From Bisporella sp. PMI_857 (taxonomy: Eukaryota; Ascomycota; Leotiomycetes; Helotiales; Helotiaceae), in the NCBI GenBank assembly GCA_021307315.1, contig JAJSPD010000083.1, positions 62,001-126,000 of the forward strand: DNA of 64,000 nucleotides. The letters are read 5' to 3'. Below are positions 1 through 11,214 of the stretch, one piece after another. Positions within the stretch are counted from its first letter, which is position 1; each line of letters opens with the position of its first letter. The notes under the pieces are model-generated. The model was not told where the DNA came from. It made no database searches and saw nothing but the letters and a program-made list of their open reading frames with translations. The position numbers and the translations under genes were made by a program.

Positions 1-985
1 GATAAAATCTTGAGTAACGTGCGAACTATGGCCATTAAAGATTATAACGCGATATAAGCTTATAGTCGATTTCTTAGTAAAACGATCGAAGTGTTCGATA
101 TATTTAAGGCCTAAGCGATTAGTCGTAAATCCTGATTTAGAACGTGCAAAGAGAATATCGCTATTAAGATCGTTATCGAAATTTTTGCGTAGATGGTAAG
201 CTTTTTGAATATAATTATTGGAGGCACTTTTTGACTTTTGCAATTGATCGTAATAATAGCTGTAACGAGCTCTTTATTTTTAGGATTTGATATCCAAACT
301 GTGTCGCAATTACGAGGAACAATTACTCGATCACCAACTACTACTTCTATTTGAAATCCGGTTTCGTCGAAATTGTAAATATCGCTTTTTTGAACCCTTT
401 AGTATTTGATACAGCGTTGATAAGCTCGAAAGTGCTCGTTAATATCATCGACTTTATAGGCATCGCAACGTTTCGATGATATAGGCTTAGAACGCAAAGT
501 TTTCCAATAGTCGTTATTGCGTACTATCCACTTTTTAGCTCATCGTCGGCTGACCGATTCAGTACTACTACTGTAATACAAAACTCGATTGCACGCGATT
601 ACTATATTATCGAGGTTTGCTGCCGTATCTAAACCGAAGAGAAGAAGCAAATAAGCCTTAATAGCGCTATCTTGAGGTTCCGAAAGCTTTTTATTGTGGC
701 CTCCTCGTGTGAGTGTTGATTTACGACCTTGTCGACGATGCCGTAGTCGATCGTACGGAGCGTTGCAGCGACGGGCAGCTTCGGCCATTTTCATTCGCGG
801 ATTGGAATCTAATAGATCTATAGCCTTTGTAATAGAATCTTCAATTTCAAGGGATTTAGAAGTCATGGTGGTGAGTTATTACAATTATTAAAATCGTGGT
901 ATTACAAAATCGACGTATTGCTGAACTCGACGTATTGCTGACCCTCGCCTACTTTACGTAAGTAAAGTGGGTGGCCCGAGCGACT
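1..985 (-). mobile_element. Fot1/pogo-type DNA transposon, 5' part, decayed
   Basis: On the minus strand an open stretch (866 down to 540) encodes the N-terminal helix-turn-helix region of a Tc1/pogo (Fot1-like) transposase. Reading on through stops the frame continues to the window edge, with NFDETGF around the first catalytic Asp and a final block reading FNGHSSH where the family has a D-G-H. That Asp to Asn change, and TGA where RRW is expected just after the open stretch, are G-to-A type changes consistent with RIP. The 5' flank (about 905-985) holds a tandem 16-bp repeat TTCAGCAATACGTCGA (minus strand, one mismatch between copies) and a palindrome around ACTTTACTTACGTAAAGT, probably subterminal transposase sites. 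The other end lies outside the window. Non-autonomous and dead; family call fairly sure, exact terminus uncertain. Confidence 0.8.
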
Positions 986-1287
986 ATACCGAGAAGACAT
1001 ATATCATTTTCTTGAACAAAAAGACTAAATCTGGAATCCTGCAGCAGAAAGTTGGATTTTGTGCCAATTGACTATGTTCTATAGCTCTCATTTATCCAAT
1101 AGTCAACCAAAGCCTCCCTTTACACCATGCACAGGGTATGCATATTATCGTTGGTACTAAGTAAGAAATTGTAGAAAATAAGGTACATGATAGCACTGCC
1201 TCTGATGGGTTAGCTTGGATCATTGAGATAGCAAGAGTAAACGAAGAGTGCCGGAACCTACGCTACAATCGCGTCTCACTGGATCTA

Positions 1288-1698
1288 GTGAGCGAGTTAG
1301 TATTATCGTAATATATCGACCCCTAAAAATCAATACTATATACCACGCAATATGAGATTTGAAATTTGTATACGTATTACAGCAAAATTTGCAATCTCAT
1401 ATTATATCATACTATACCGCGATATACTACAACACTAACTCTAAATGACGCTATTCCGAAATTAGTAATGCAACAAGGATCTTAGCTTTTTTAATTCGGT
1501 TATTCGTACTAAAAAAGGTAAAGTTCATTTCAGACCCTTGTAAAAAAGCCCCAAAGTGGCCATAGCACAGTATTTAGTATTATTGCCAATATGATATAAG
1601 ATTCAATTTCCATACTAATACTAGCGTAGTATCAAAAAGTCGATCTTATATGTCTCGAGACTCGATATTACTAAATACTACGATACTAACTCGTTCAC
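1288..1698. repeat. MITE with TA target duplication
   Basis: A 411-bp non-coding element. The left end reads GTGAGCGAGTTAGTAT and the right end is its inverted copy (one mismatch, GTGAACGAGTTAGTAT read from the minus strand). TA dinucleotides at 1286-1287 and 1699-1700 flank it, as expected for Tc1/mariner/pogo-mobilised elements. A second inner inverted repeat (AATATGAGATTTGAAATTT against AATATGAGATTGCAAATTT) makes most of the element fold back. No coding capacity. It may be mobilised by pogo-type transposases, but its termini do not obviously match the neighbouring transposon. Confidence 0.75.
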
Positions 1699-2276
1699 TA
1701 ATTGGATCCAGAGAGCAAACCTATTGTGGTCAGATGGAATGGATGAAGGATATACAAAGCGTCTATCTAAGAAACAGTAAATTAATTGCCACTTGGCAAG
1801 TGATGTTGCTTTGATGTAGGAATCTTGTGGGGCATTGCTCGACGAATTACAGGCTCTTGATAAGGTTACCTCACGTCGTCAACGTTCATTTCATCCTTAC
1901 TCAGTTTGCCTTTAAATATGAAACCTAACTCTCCTCTCACAGATTCTCCATGTCCAAGAACCCTAGCTAAAATTACACCCTTATTGTTACTAATACAGAA
2001 TCCAACATATATCATGTTCCCTTTTTCAGCGGCGTCGAGATCTGCTTAAACTTCGCAACACATTGCTCACTTCCATAATAGTCCACGCTGGAACTCGGTC
2101 ACGCATATATTCGTGTCTTCCGCCGCTAGTAATAAATTATTATACCATGAGAATGTGTACGCCAACTTTTCGTCGAGATGATGAGAATTATCTAAAATGG
2201 AATGAGGATTAAGACTGTTCTTGACCTCTGGGTTCGCACCAGTGCCTCTTTCGTCACTAGACGATAAACCATTTTC
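1699..2276. other. Intergenic, no feature seen
   Basis: No credible coding frame, RNA gene or repeat was seen between the MITE and the monooxygenase remnant. Composition is ordinary for the intergenic DNA of this window. Confidence 0.5.
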
Positions 2277-2741
2277 TTATTTAGAGTATTTCACATCCAA
2301 GCTCAGGTATTGTGGTAATGGGAAGCCATCATCCTTGAGCTCTGCGCCATCGAATTTGTTCACCAGCCATGGAATTGCCGCGAGCTTGGAGATCGCCAAT
2401 ACCAAGATTTGGGGCATCCATCTCTTCCATGCCGTGCGAGGATGTGCAAGGGTTTGTACAAAGAAGGAACCATTCTGTGTCTCCTTGAAAAATGGGCGAA
2501 AGGCATTTTCATAAGCCTCGAGCGCCTTTGACGGATGCTCACCATCTTCAAGTTGGTTCAGTTCGCCTGCAAAGATATAGGCACCTGTTACGGCTAAGGT
2601 TGTGCTGGATCCTGTTAGCGGTGTTGGAGCATAAGTAGCATCTCCGGTGCAGCTAAAAAGATATGAGATGACTTGTCCGTCCAGCTGATGGAGGGAGAAA
2701 CGAACAATCCAACTGCGCAGCCTTGAGCCAGGATGCGCCAA
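2277..2741 (-). pseudogene. FAD-dependent monooxygenase, C-terminal fragment
   Basis: The 154-residue frame matches only the C-terminal third of the PHBH/TetX-fold FAD monooxygenases. It carries the flavin-binding GDATYAPTPLTG block (family: GDAAYxPxPLTG), followed by LAVTGAYIFAGEL and the ALEAYENAFRPF helix and a hydrophobic tail. The N-terminal GxGxxG dinucleotide-binding region and substrate domain are not found upstream on this strand (to about 3.0 kb), so this is a truncated remnant with no likely activity. Such enzymes hydroxylate or epoxidise aromatic or polyketide substrates. The retained reading frame suggests fairly recent truncation, or that the 5' part lost its frame beyond recognition. 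Confidence 0.7.
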
Positions 2742-3169
2742 CTGAATTTAGTCTAGTAGTAAGAGCAATATCCTCAAGGCTACGTGCCCTGGATGCGCAT
2801 GATCTACCAATTAAATTGGTTCAAGTGATGTATCATTAGGTATCATGGCCAAAGTGGTGACCTAAACATCAACGAGCAAGTATTTGCTAAGCCAGCCAGC
2901 TTGCTGCAAACGATGAATCATGCATATCGCTACGCAATCTGGCGGTGGCTTCGCTGGTTATTCATAAGGCCGAAACCCCCCTTCCCAGTTGAGCTGTGAT
3001 AACGTTTGTCACAGCTGAAGCTGAAGGAGATAGGAGCAAGGCCTACAGATCATTTAAATCCTTCATTAACAACCTGACTCCCCCCGCTTTGTATAGCCTG
3101 GTGGGTGCCATTTAACAAGGCGTTGCACCCCCTAATGCAAATGCCAACAACAACCAACAAAGAGCGATC

Positions 3170-4053
3170 ATGTCTTTGGCTTTGCAAATCAACCTTCCTC
3201 ATGGCACCGACCCCACTGACGAGCGAATGTTCAGCGTTATAAATGACTTCATTCAACTTGAATCGACTTTGAAAATAGCCAACGTGATTGAAAGACTTGA
3301 TGGTATTTCAACAACCGATCGCTCCGATTTCCTAGCAACATTTTTTGAGATCGTGCTATATACTGCACGTCAAATTCCCTACGACCATGTCTCACAAGAA
3401 CGATTAGCGAATCTTGTCAATAGTCTCCGAACTCAGGGAGCTGGCTGGGAAGGCTTTCTGACGCAAGGCTCTGGAGAAATCGCCGAGGCTTGGAGAGGCA
3501 CGAATGTTCTGGATTTTATTGTTCTGAATCTCCGGCCATCAAGCCTTTTTATTTGACCTTTGGACTGACACATACCTAGGACCTAAATTTCCCTCAGATA
3601 GCACGTTTGTTGAGGGAAAGCATAGAGCTCCCACGGTAGTGAATATCGCTCAGTGACTAAATTTCAACTCGTTCCTTGCTCAGCTATGGATATCTGCGGG
3701 CTCGACCCCCAATTCAGAGATTAACTTTGAGCTCTACGCAAGCATTGCATTACTAAGCCCTGGAAGGATACTCGGCTTGGACAGGCACTCCCAGAGCGGA
3801 AGAAGCCCGCAAATCTGATGGCGCTCTCGACTCCGACATAGCAGTTGCTGCAGAGTGGATTAATCAAGCTGGTTCCTTGCTCTATATTGCTAGCCATAGA
3901 AAGGATGGAGGAGATAAAAGCCCCGAGAGACTGGTTGCGGAAGGTGGACTATACCTAGGCACTCAGGGGCTTTGTGATGAGCATTGGGGGTTTTGGAAAA
4001 GTCGTTTTGGGGAGATTAATGATGCAGCTGGCGTGAGCGTTGTCTCAAAGTAA
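3170..4053 (+). pseudogene. DUF3632-type protein, probably frameshifted
   Basis: Exon 1 (from ATG at 3170) carries the pattern of fungal DUF3632 proteins: a helix with FFEIVLYTARQIPYDH, then RLANLVNSLR. After an intron region (about 3510-3657) the text NFNSFLAQLW resumes (about 3660), and the tail runs ALEGYSAWTGTPRAEEAR through DEHWGFWKSRFGEI to TAA at 4051-4053. Between these, near 3750-3760, the frame changes by a small indel with no room for an intron, so the copy is probably broken unless the sequence has an error. Function of the family is unknown. It is not obviously linked to its neighbours. Family call moderately sure; exon ends approximate. Confidence 0.55.
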
Positions 4054-4597
4054 TCGGCGTCTAAAAGCAAACTTACAATGGAGCGCATTGAAAAATAAGT
4101 AGTCTATCGGAGGGAATTTTGAAAATATCATATTCCCTAACACTGACTAACTGCTGTCTTGATCTTACAAGCCATCTGACAAAAATTAAACAATACCCTG
4201 CCATGCTTACAATAACTGAATATGGACGCTATTATTAATCTTTCACTTCCGCCCAAGCGCTTTCGTATTAAAAGCTTTGAGGGTATCAAGACGTGTTACT
4301 GTCTCGCAGAAAGTAAATTCTAGTCTTTTTACACGCTATACGGTCAATATATTATGTCCAACTAAGAACTTAAAATAATAAAGTAGCATTCCTGCTTTGT
4401 GAAACGAATAAGGAGGTGGCTTTCAGAAGTTCGAGTTAAGGGACCAATTTAAGTTAGTAGGAGGATAAGCCATTAAAGTAACATAAAATAGAGACTCTAG
4501 AACTAGCTTCTAAGTGCCTTTAAAATACGGGGAGCTGTGTCTTCGTCTAGGGAGTTCAAATAGTGCTCTGACAAATTTAAGCATAAGTCAGCAAGAT
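4054..4597. other. Intergenic, no feature seen
   Basis: Region between the DUF3632 remnant and the 3' end of the minus-strand regulator. No coding similarity or repeat recognised; likely holds both 3' ends. Confidence 0.5.
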
Positions 4598-6190
4598 TCA
4601 GCATAGATGCTCACCTCCAATAAGCCACCTTTGAGCTGTGACTGTCAAAGTATTCCGCAATGCGCTCAACCTCTGCAGGTTTCTTTCTGATTGAACGCCA
4701 TTCTGCACCATTCCTATTGTTATCAATGCCGCTTTGTAAACGAGAAAAATCGCGAATGGCGGGATAGGTGATTCGTCAGTAACTAGATCGCCTTTGCTTA
4801 ATTCTGCTCCCTGCTTGACGATATCATCGATCAAATTATTCAAAGCAGCAGTTGCTTGGAAAACACTGCAAATAGGTACACCCTCACATCCCGCCTTGCT
4901 TCCATTCTCGAACGCTAAGAGTAATGCCCTAGGTTGTTTGAGTACTGGTTAATGACAGCAGAGAGTTTTCTTACGTGCTTGAAAGAATAAGGCAGCTTGA
5001 AAAGAGCTTTGACTTCTCTGGGGTTTCCTGGGTGACAACAGTTTCGAAGGAAGTTAAAGTTCTCACAATCGTTGTCACCTCCTCAATGTTGAACGACACC
5101 TGAGGTGTCGGTTGGTGAAGAGTAGTGTGTATATTGTCCAGAAGAATAGATGCTTCGAACAGCCTTGAAAATGCAGTTGATGGTTGTTCTTGGAAGTTTA
5201 AAGGATTGGCGATGGCGCTGTCGAGAGGAAATGGTCGACCTCTTGTTAAGGGCGGCCATTTACCGTTCTCTGTTGCGATATATCTATTGCGCGCGAGTTA
5301 ATGATTGGTCTATATCAATTTCTAGAACAGTAGTGGAGTATAAACCTGTCTAGTATTGCAGTACCACACCACACTATTCTGTATTCATCTACATCCTGCT
5401 CAGCCAACGAACTAGGTGTCCTTTGTTGCCGAAAAACCACAAGCGCATCGGCTGATCGGACAACGTTGGCAATAGAAAGATAAGCCGCAATAAAAAAGCC
5501 ATGCGAGATCTCAAATAGCGTGATGATTAGCCTCGCTCTCACGAGGTCAATGGAATTAGATCCAGCTCCTTCCAATAATGCAATCCACTTCTTGCTCATG
5601 AGATACATTAGTCTATGTGTAGAATGAAGAGTAGAAGCTCCTTCCAATTGCTGAGGAGCGCGGTCCAGAAACACAATTGTGTAGCAGAGGAGTGCAAAAT
5701 CGACTGATACGGTATCCCATGTGGCCAGGTGCTGACCAGACAGAGTAGGTTGCGGAAAGATACTAAACCATGGATGTATGTTTTCAAAGTAAATGGTAAT
5801 GATCTTCCAAGGATCTGTATCTGAAAGCCCTGAAATAATCTGCGTCTTGATGTCAAGTGATGTGAGTGCTTCGTGAATAGGAGGATACCCCAAAGCTTCG
5901 CCTTCCGCTGGCTCTGGTGGGGAGGGGTAAGCGGCAGGTTCCTCATAGGTACAGAGCCCAGCTTGACCGAGACTAGACAGCGAATAAGCTTTACATGAAG
6001 AGTTTCAGAGCAGAGGTGACCATCCATCATGGCGGTGCATTCGAAAATATATATATATAGGTAAGATAGGTAATGCTACGTACCGGCTGCAGAGAGAACA
6101 TGAAGGATGCACCCTGTCGCATTTTCGCTTGTGGAGCCTGCAGCGAGTGCAGGCTTTTCTGGTCGGCCCAAAAGAAGAATGAATGGGCAT
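4598..6190 (-). CDS. Zn(II)2Cys6 transcription factor
   Basis: Four exons fit exactly: 6190-6084, 5972-5346, 5283-4975 and 4928-4598 (1,374 nt, 457 residues), with introns of 111, 62 and 46 bp, each GT-AG. Residues about 14-43 form the binuclear zinc cluster (CTRCRLHKRKC, then PSCSLC and a final Cys in GLCTY), split by intron 1 as is common in this family. The rest is a fungal transcription factor domain: HPWFSIFP, GTAILDRYI, the TENGKWPPL/FPLDSAIANP loop after intron 2, and a C-terminal IPPFAIFLVYKAALI helix. No frameshift or stop was found, so it seems intact. Expected to be a nuclear DNA-binding regulator. The adjacent NmrA-like gene on the same strand and the oxidoreductase remnants suggest a pathway-specific regulator, which is inference. 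Target unknown. Confidence 0.88.
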
Positions 6191-6622
6191 TTCAAGAGAG
6201 GTAGTATTATTATTCGAGTTCGCCTGCCTGCCTGTCTACCCACCGTTGCCCTCCTGATCGCGTCGAAGGGAAAACAAGGTAACAGCGGAGAGGTGTGAGC
6301 GGATGTGATGCGGAAGTGTGGGGAAGTGGGTGCCAAGAGGCGCTACTGTATCATAAACAATGTATTGAAGGTTAATAATATTAGATTTAAACTTTAATTG
6401 AACAAATCACTCCATATCCACAGAATATTTAGCGTACTATAAGGGCTTCCATTGTGGCGTCGTAGCATGTATACGAGGAATGTCAAGTCGGCTTCGATCA
6501 TGATGTCTCAGGCGACGGAGCAACAGGTTTTACAAGGTACAAACTTGTATGGTGATTTTAAGTGCAGAAGCAAAGTAGTGCACACCTACGTGCTAAAGCC
6601 GTGATCGGGTTTCCACCTTAAT
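6191..6622. other. Intergenic: regulator promoter and NmrA-like 3' end
   Basis: 432 bp between two minus-strand genes. It must hold the upstream region of the Zn2Cys6 gene (near 6191-6350) and the 3' end of the NmrA-like gene. No specific site could be assigned. Confidence 0.5.
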
Positions 6623-7737
6623 TCAAGCCCAGGCTTCCGTGACGATCTGCTCGACGCTTATTGGTACAATCTCGGGAAACTTCTCATTGAGATAAGTTCC
6701 TTGGGTAACCGGATAATCAAAATCCCCATTTTCAAACCAGTACCCAAACAACGCAAACAATCCTTGTAGAGTTTGCTTTGGGAAGAACGGATAAGCATGG
6801 ACATGACTAGGTAGTTCTGTTATCTCGCCTTTTTGCAACTTCTCGATGGGGTCATGGAACGTCTGGAATTTCGATCCTTTGGAGATGAAAAATCAGCAAA
6901 AAACCTTACTACGTATTCATCAATTGATGTTATCGTACCTGTCGCTTTCTCTGCTATTGCTAGAACATCATTCCAAGTCTTTCTATCACCAACAATGATG
7001 CTTCTCTCGCTCCATTTCTCCAAACCTAGGCTCGCAACTACGAATCTACCGACGTCTTTGGTTGTGGTGAACACCACAGGTGTTTTACCTGATCCTGGTA
7101 TACCAGCAACTTTGTTCTGGATGTCCAACACTATGACAATAGGACTAAGATAGCTCTTAACTTTGGGTAATCCCAAGTAGTCCAAGAAGAATCCATTGCT
7201 AAACAGAGTGTATTCGAGATCGGTCTTTTTGAGCTCAGCAACAGCGTCGAATTTGAATTTCGCAATCGGGAAGACTGCCACATGCCTATCGGATTGTTAG
7301 TTCGGGTTTCTTGCTCTAAGGTTATTAAGACGAACTTTTCTTCATATGGGACCCCGAACTCGCTTGGGGCAAATCTCTTCACCGAAGAAGCAGCGGCAGC
7401 TGCGCGGATGAGGGCAATCTGTGCATCGCTGTGCGCCTCCGATTGAATGCTCAATGCAGAAATGACTGTATGGACTTTATGGTCTTCGAGTGCCTTCTGC
7501 GTAGCTGAAGTATTTGTATAGTCTATCCCAATCACTTTTGCTCCAACCTCAGCCTCAAGCTCTGGATTTTCCTATTATGTGTTAGGGACAGATGCCGACA
7601 TGGTAGCAACATGAAAGACGAGAATCTCGGACCTTTCGGCTCAAGATCACAAAATCATGCGCCTTTTGCTGTTTCAGAACTTCAACAATAGCGCGCCCGA
7701 CACCACCACTGCCACCTGCCACAGCTACTTTGACCAT
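6623..7737 (-). CDS. NmrA-like NAD(P)-binding protein
   Basis: Four exons (7737-7633, 7571-7336, 7285-6939, 6876-6623) sum to 942 nt, 313 residues, with 61-, 50- and 62-bp introns. The N-terminus MVKVAVAGGSGGVGRAIVE is a Rossmann nucleotide-binding motif close to GxxGxxG. Then follow VKRFAPSEFG and the NGFFLDYLG substrate-side segment typical of the NmrA/isoflavone-reductase-like (atypical SDR) family. The end (FPEIVPISVEQIVTEAWA) is also typical. Members bind NAD(P) and act either as reductases on small aromatic compounds or as redox-sensing regulators; which applies here cannot be read from sequence. The gene is intact and lies 432 bp upstream of the regulator gene, same strand. Confidence 0.88.
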
Positions 7738-8667
7738 ATTGCCGTCTAAAAGATGTTTCGTAACTTCAGAGTTTGAGGTGATTAGAAAGTGGTAATTACC
7801 GAAGTAAGATGAAGAGACAATACAAGCTATAAATCATTTCCTGTCGCTGGATTGTTGGCTAGGTGCATAATATGCATTTGTAATACACTAGTGAATATCA
7901 AGACTTATTTGTAAGAATCTCATAGGATATGCACAGCCTCTAGCGATATTTGTAAGGGACATGAATATTTAGGCGGGGTTTTCCTTATGAGCATGAACAT
8001 CGTATACTTCTCCCGCCCTATTCCGCATTTCTTCCGCATCACTCCCGCACATTTCTCCACATTTCCCGCACATTCCCCGTATATCTGTGGGTTTCACATT
8101 ATTTACACAGCGCACAAAGTAGTGGAACATTGCTCCTCCCGTGATCCTGATAAACTCTAGTGAATTAGTGTCTATATTATCAAGCAGCTTTAAATTCTAA
8201 AGCATGTTTGAGTTAACATCTGACAAAGAGGCTCCAAGGACGTCAAAAGGCTCGCCTTTGCAGTCGAGCCGAAGTTTATAAATACCTTGCTAAGGTAAAT
8301 CATGACATATTCGCCGAGAAAGACATCATTTGTAAGTCCCATGAACGCCGTGATAAAAGCTAGCGCTCGTTCATAAAAGCTCTTCCTGTCATTCAATTAG
8401 ACCGCAGAGGAGCTACTGGGCTTAAATAGTTTGCAAAGACTTCAAAATATGTTGCTATGACTCTTGATATCAGTTATTAGGCCCTCCTATTTTGAGGTTC
8501 TTTAATCTTGACAACCAAATGATACTAAATGGTTGGGCCTTAAGTATGCTGATAAAACCAATCCGACCCGTGGAGCTTCATTCCTCAGTCTGCATTCAGT
8601 TCTCGTTTCTCAGAGACAATCATGGCATGTATTCTTGGCTCTATTTAGTTTCAACAAAAACTCACTA
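7738..8667. other. Intergenic; C-rich imperfect repeat near 8020-8090
   Basis: Holds the upstream region of the NmrA-like gene. Around 8020-8090 an imperfect tandem repeat of CCGCACATTT/CCGCATTTCTT units stands out. A 68-codon frame on the minus strand (8396-8190) has no recognised similarity and I do not call it a gene. Confidence 0.45.
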
Positions 8668-9165
8668 CGACTAACATCGAAGAGATTAAGAAGGTCGCCC
8701 TTGGTCCTCTAGACATAACAAAGACATACTACAGATCTTCCTACGCTGCCATATCGCCTCTTCGGCCTGAACTATCCCAACATAGTAAACAGTCCTTATT
8801 ACAGGAGTATCCGCCGGGATAGGATTCGCCATCGCTAAGGCGTGGGCCGTGGCTTCAGCCTCCAAAGTCATTTTGGCAGGTTACGTAAACACGTTGTTCA
8901 GCGTCCAAATTCTCAGGGGAGTTAAACATTATGGAGCTTGGCGCACGAGTTGCGATTTTGGCAATGTGGCTGAGCCAGCAGCGCTCTGGTCCGGTCTCCG
9001 TGCTAATGCGGTTTTTGTCGGTATTCTCGTACTGAATGCAGCAAAATCGGGAGGCGAGGAGCTGATCTTAAACACTAGCATCGAGAAGATGTAGCCGTAG
9101 TATGACACGGATGTAAGGTCGCTGTTGCAGTTTAGTGAGCAATTATATAAGTAAAATACACGAGA
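8668..9165 (+). pseudogene. Short-chain dehydrogenase/reductase remnant
   Basis: Plus-strand translation shows the N-terminal half of a fungal SDR: ITKTYYRSSYAAISP, RPELSQ, then the cofactor motif TGVSAGIG followed by FAIAKAWAVASASKVILAG, and later the FVGILVLNAAK strand near the family NNAG position. A single-base deletion in the lead-in to the glycine motif (about 8785) shifts the frame. Beyond IEKM two in-frame TAG codons at about 9092-9100 stand where Trp-like residues are expected, after which a recognisable YDTDVRSLLQFSEQ continues. The catalytic YxxxK part is not found downstream. So it is frameshifted, stop-ridden and 3'-truncated. The stops fit G-to-A RIP-type change. Confidence 0.7.
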
Positions 9166-10760
9166 ACAAGCATAGGTATGACGCCTCGATCTAATTTTCC
9201 ATGTTTACTTATACCACGCTTGCGTAACTAGGAAACGCTTTGCTTACTACCATATATCCAGTACCTCATCTATGTCTCCACGGCAGCGATTCATAGCAAG
9301 ACCATTGTAGCAGTTTATGTCCCTACCTATTCTCTCAGCAACTGGAGAAGTTAAGGGGCGTATAGGGGATGACTATATTTCCTTACTATCAGTTTTGCAG
9401 GGTTGCGATGCCTCCACGGCTCTAAGGCGGATGGTTATAACGCACCACTTGATATTTGATGCGGCTTCGGCATTGAGCGAATAAAATACTATCTCCCAAG
9501 GCGTCAAGTGTTAATTAAACTCAATATGAAATGTTCTCTATGGTTTACACAATCCAGAGGCTGTAGCAGTTAAAGCAAGTATCTGTTGCACGGTAAGCCT
9601 TGTAGGTACTTATATTATACAAACCTTTACTATAATAAAAAGTTATACAGTACAAGGATACTCTTATGTGCGTATAAGCAGCTTGGTTAACTAGAGACAC
9701 GAAATCACTAAAGTAAGAACAATTAAATATAAATATGTATTGTATTATTCAAGCTAATTTCGGAACAAAGTAACTTCTAAGAAAATTACAATTATTAAAA
9801 AATGACTGCTAAACGTTAACTATTCTTTAATTCCTTTAAGACTAGTAGATTGGCTTAGAGCTTTCAAACAATCGACCTATGGCTCGTTTCTGTCCGGCTA
9901 GTCATCCACTGTAGGTGCTACAGAATGGCACTGTGAGGATGCTAATGCAAAACTTCCTGAACTCTTATGATGGCACCGGCCATTTCATGTCTTCCGTCTT
10001 ATGTTGTTGTGACATAAATTGCGAAGATTCCAAACTCTAGTCGCTGACATTTTTTATACTAGCTTATTGAAACTCTGAACAGGTATGAGCTTGGTCGTGG
10101 ACGACTGACTTGGATTGGTGGGCATAAAAGAATTTGGCGGGGGAATCTGAGACCCATAGCTTCACTTAGCCTCTGGAGGCAACGAAAGACTAAAGGTTGT
10201 GAGTCTGAGAAAGAAGAGATGTCACAAGGATTACTCAAACTTTGAAGTGCATAAGAACATGTATTGTCGTAATGGGTGAAATGCGTTACTGAGTGAAGGC
10301 ATCTCTGGACGTTGATCGCCCAGTCCAAGGGCCATTTGTAAATCCACTCGTACGAGACTGAGTTTACTAATTTTAAAATTCAGGAAGTATCGACCCTTTA
10401 TTTGCTGTTTTACACATATTCTTATATAGTTAGAAAGCAGTTCCTCTCTACTTTAAAGAAGATAATGAGTGAAGCTTTACTCTAATATCAGATTAAAGCC
10501 GACTTTAGAGATAGAGCTACAAATATAGTAGACGCATTAATTGATTAAATAAAATTGTATTCCTTATTAAGAAGCTAGCTTAAGAATTCAAAATCACCAT
10601 TCTAAACAACCTCCTACTTCCATATCCGCAAATGCAATCCAAGTATGTCTTCATATTTTCCAAATTCCAAGTCGACATTGACGATGATTAGCAGCGAGGG
10701 AGAGTTCCTATTGTAATTTAGTTTAATTTTAGGCATTCCATAGATAAAAACGGGAGCAGA
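9166..10760. other. AT-rich intergenic, no gene recognised
   Basis: About 1.6 kb. A minus-strand open frame at 10328-10059 (89 codons, with several Cys and Ser) has no family signature I recognise. The rest is AT-rich with scattered stops in all frames. Confidence 0.45.
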
Positions 10761-11214
10761 CTAACCGGGCCAGTTCATGTAGTAAAGGGAAACATAATAG
10801 TTATTGGCCAGTTTGGCCCATCATCTATAATGTTTTGTTAGGTGGAAGGATACTTTTCGCTGAATACGCCAGAGAGTTATTGGGAAAAGAAGGCTTCGCT
10901 TACGGGTCTCCATTCACAGTTGTTGTGCTAGCAGTAGTGAAGCACTCCATAGTAACACGGGTTCCCCTGGGATACTGCCCGACGGCATTACAGGAGGTTC
11001 GGGGGCACCTTCGATATTTGAGTGCATCGGCGTCGACGGTGCCAACAATGTCCCTTTTCTCAAGAGCAGCAAGCGTGGCATCTGCTCCTTCAAGCTCAGC
11101 AGGAGCCGCAGTGCGAGACTCAACGTTCGCTCCTCCGAGCTCGGTCACTGGCGTTGGGGCAGAAAGGGCCACGAAGGGCAAGAGGGCAGCGACGGCGATG
11201 GAAGTGAACTTCAT
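10761..11214 (-). pseudogene. Small secreted SH3-like protein, probably truncated
   Basis: The minus-strand start at 11214 gives MKFTSIAVAALLPFVALSAP, a classical signal peptide, then a short Ala/Glu-rich linker ending in KR (possible Kex2-type site). Next is GTVDADALKYRRCPRTSCNA, followed by GQYPRGTRVTM, the pattern of bacterial-type SH3b domains found in fungal secreted proteins. A donor at 10903 (GTAAGC) and an acceptor near 10825 with a CTAAC branch site connect to WAKLANNYYVSLYYMNWPG, a fitting end of the domain. In that splice the second codon of exon 2 is TGA, likely from CGA or TGG, so the product would stop before the conserved end. Either a pseudogene or a shorter protein. Secreted role unknown. 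Confidence 0.6.
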
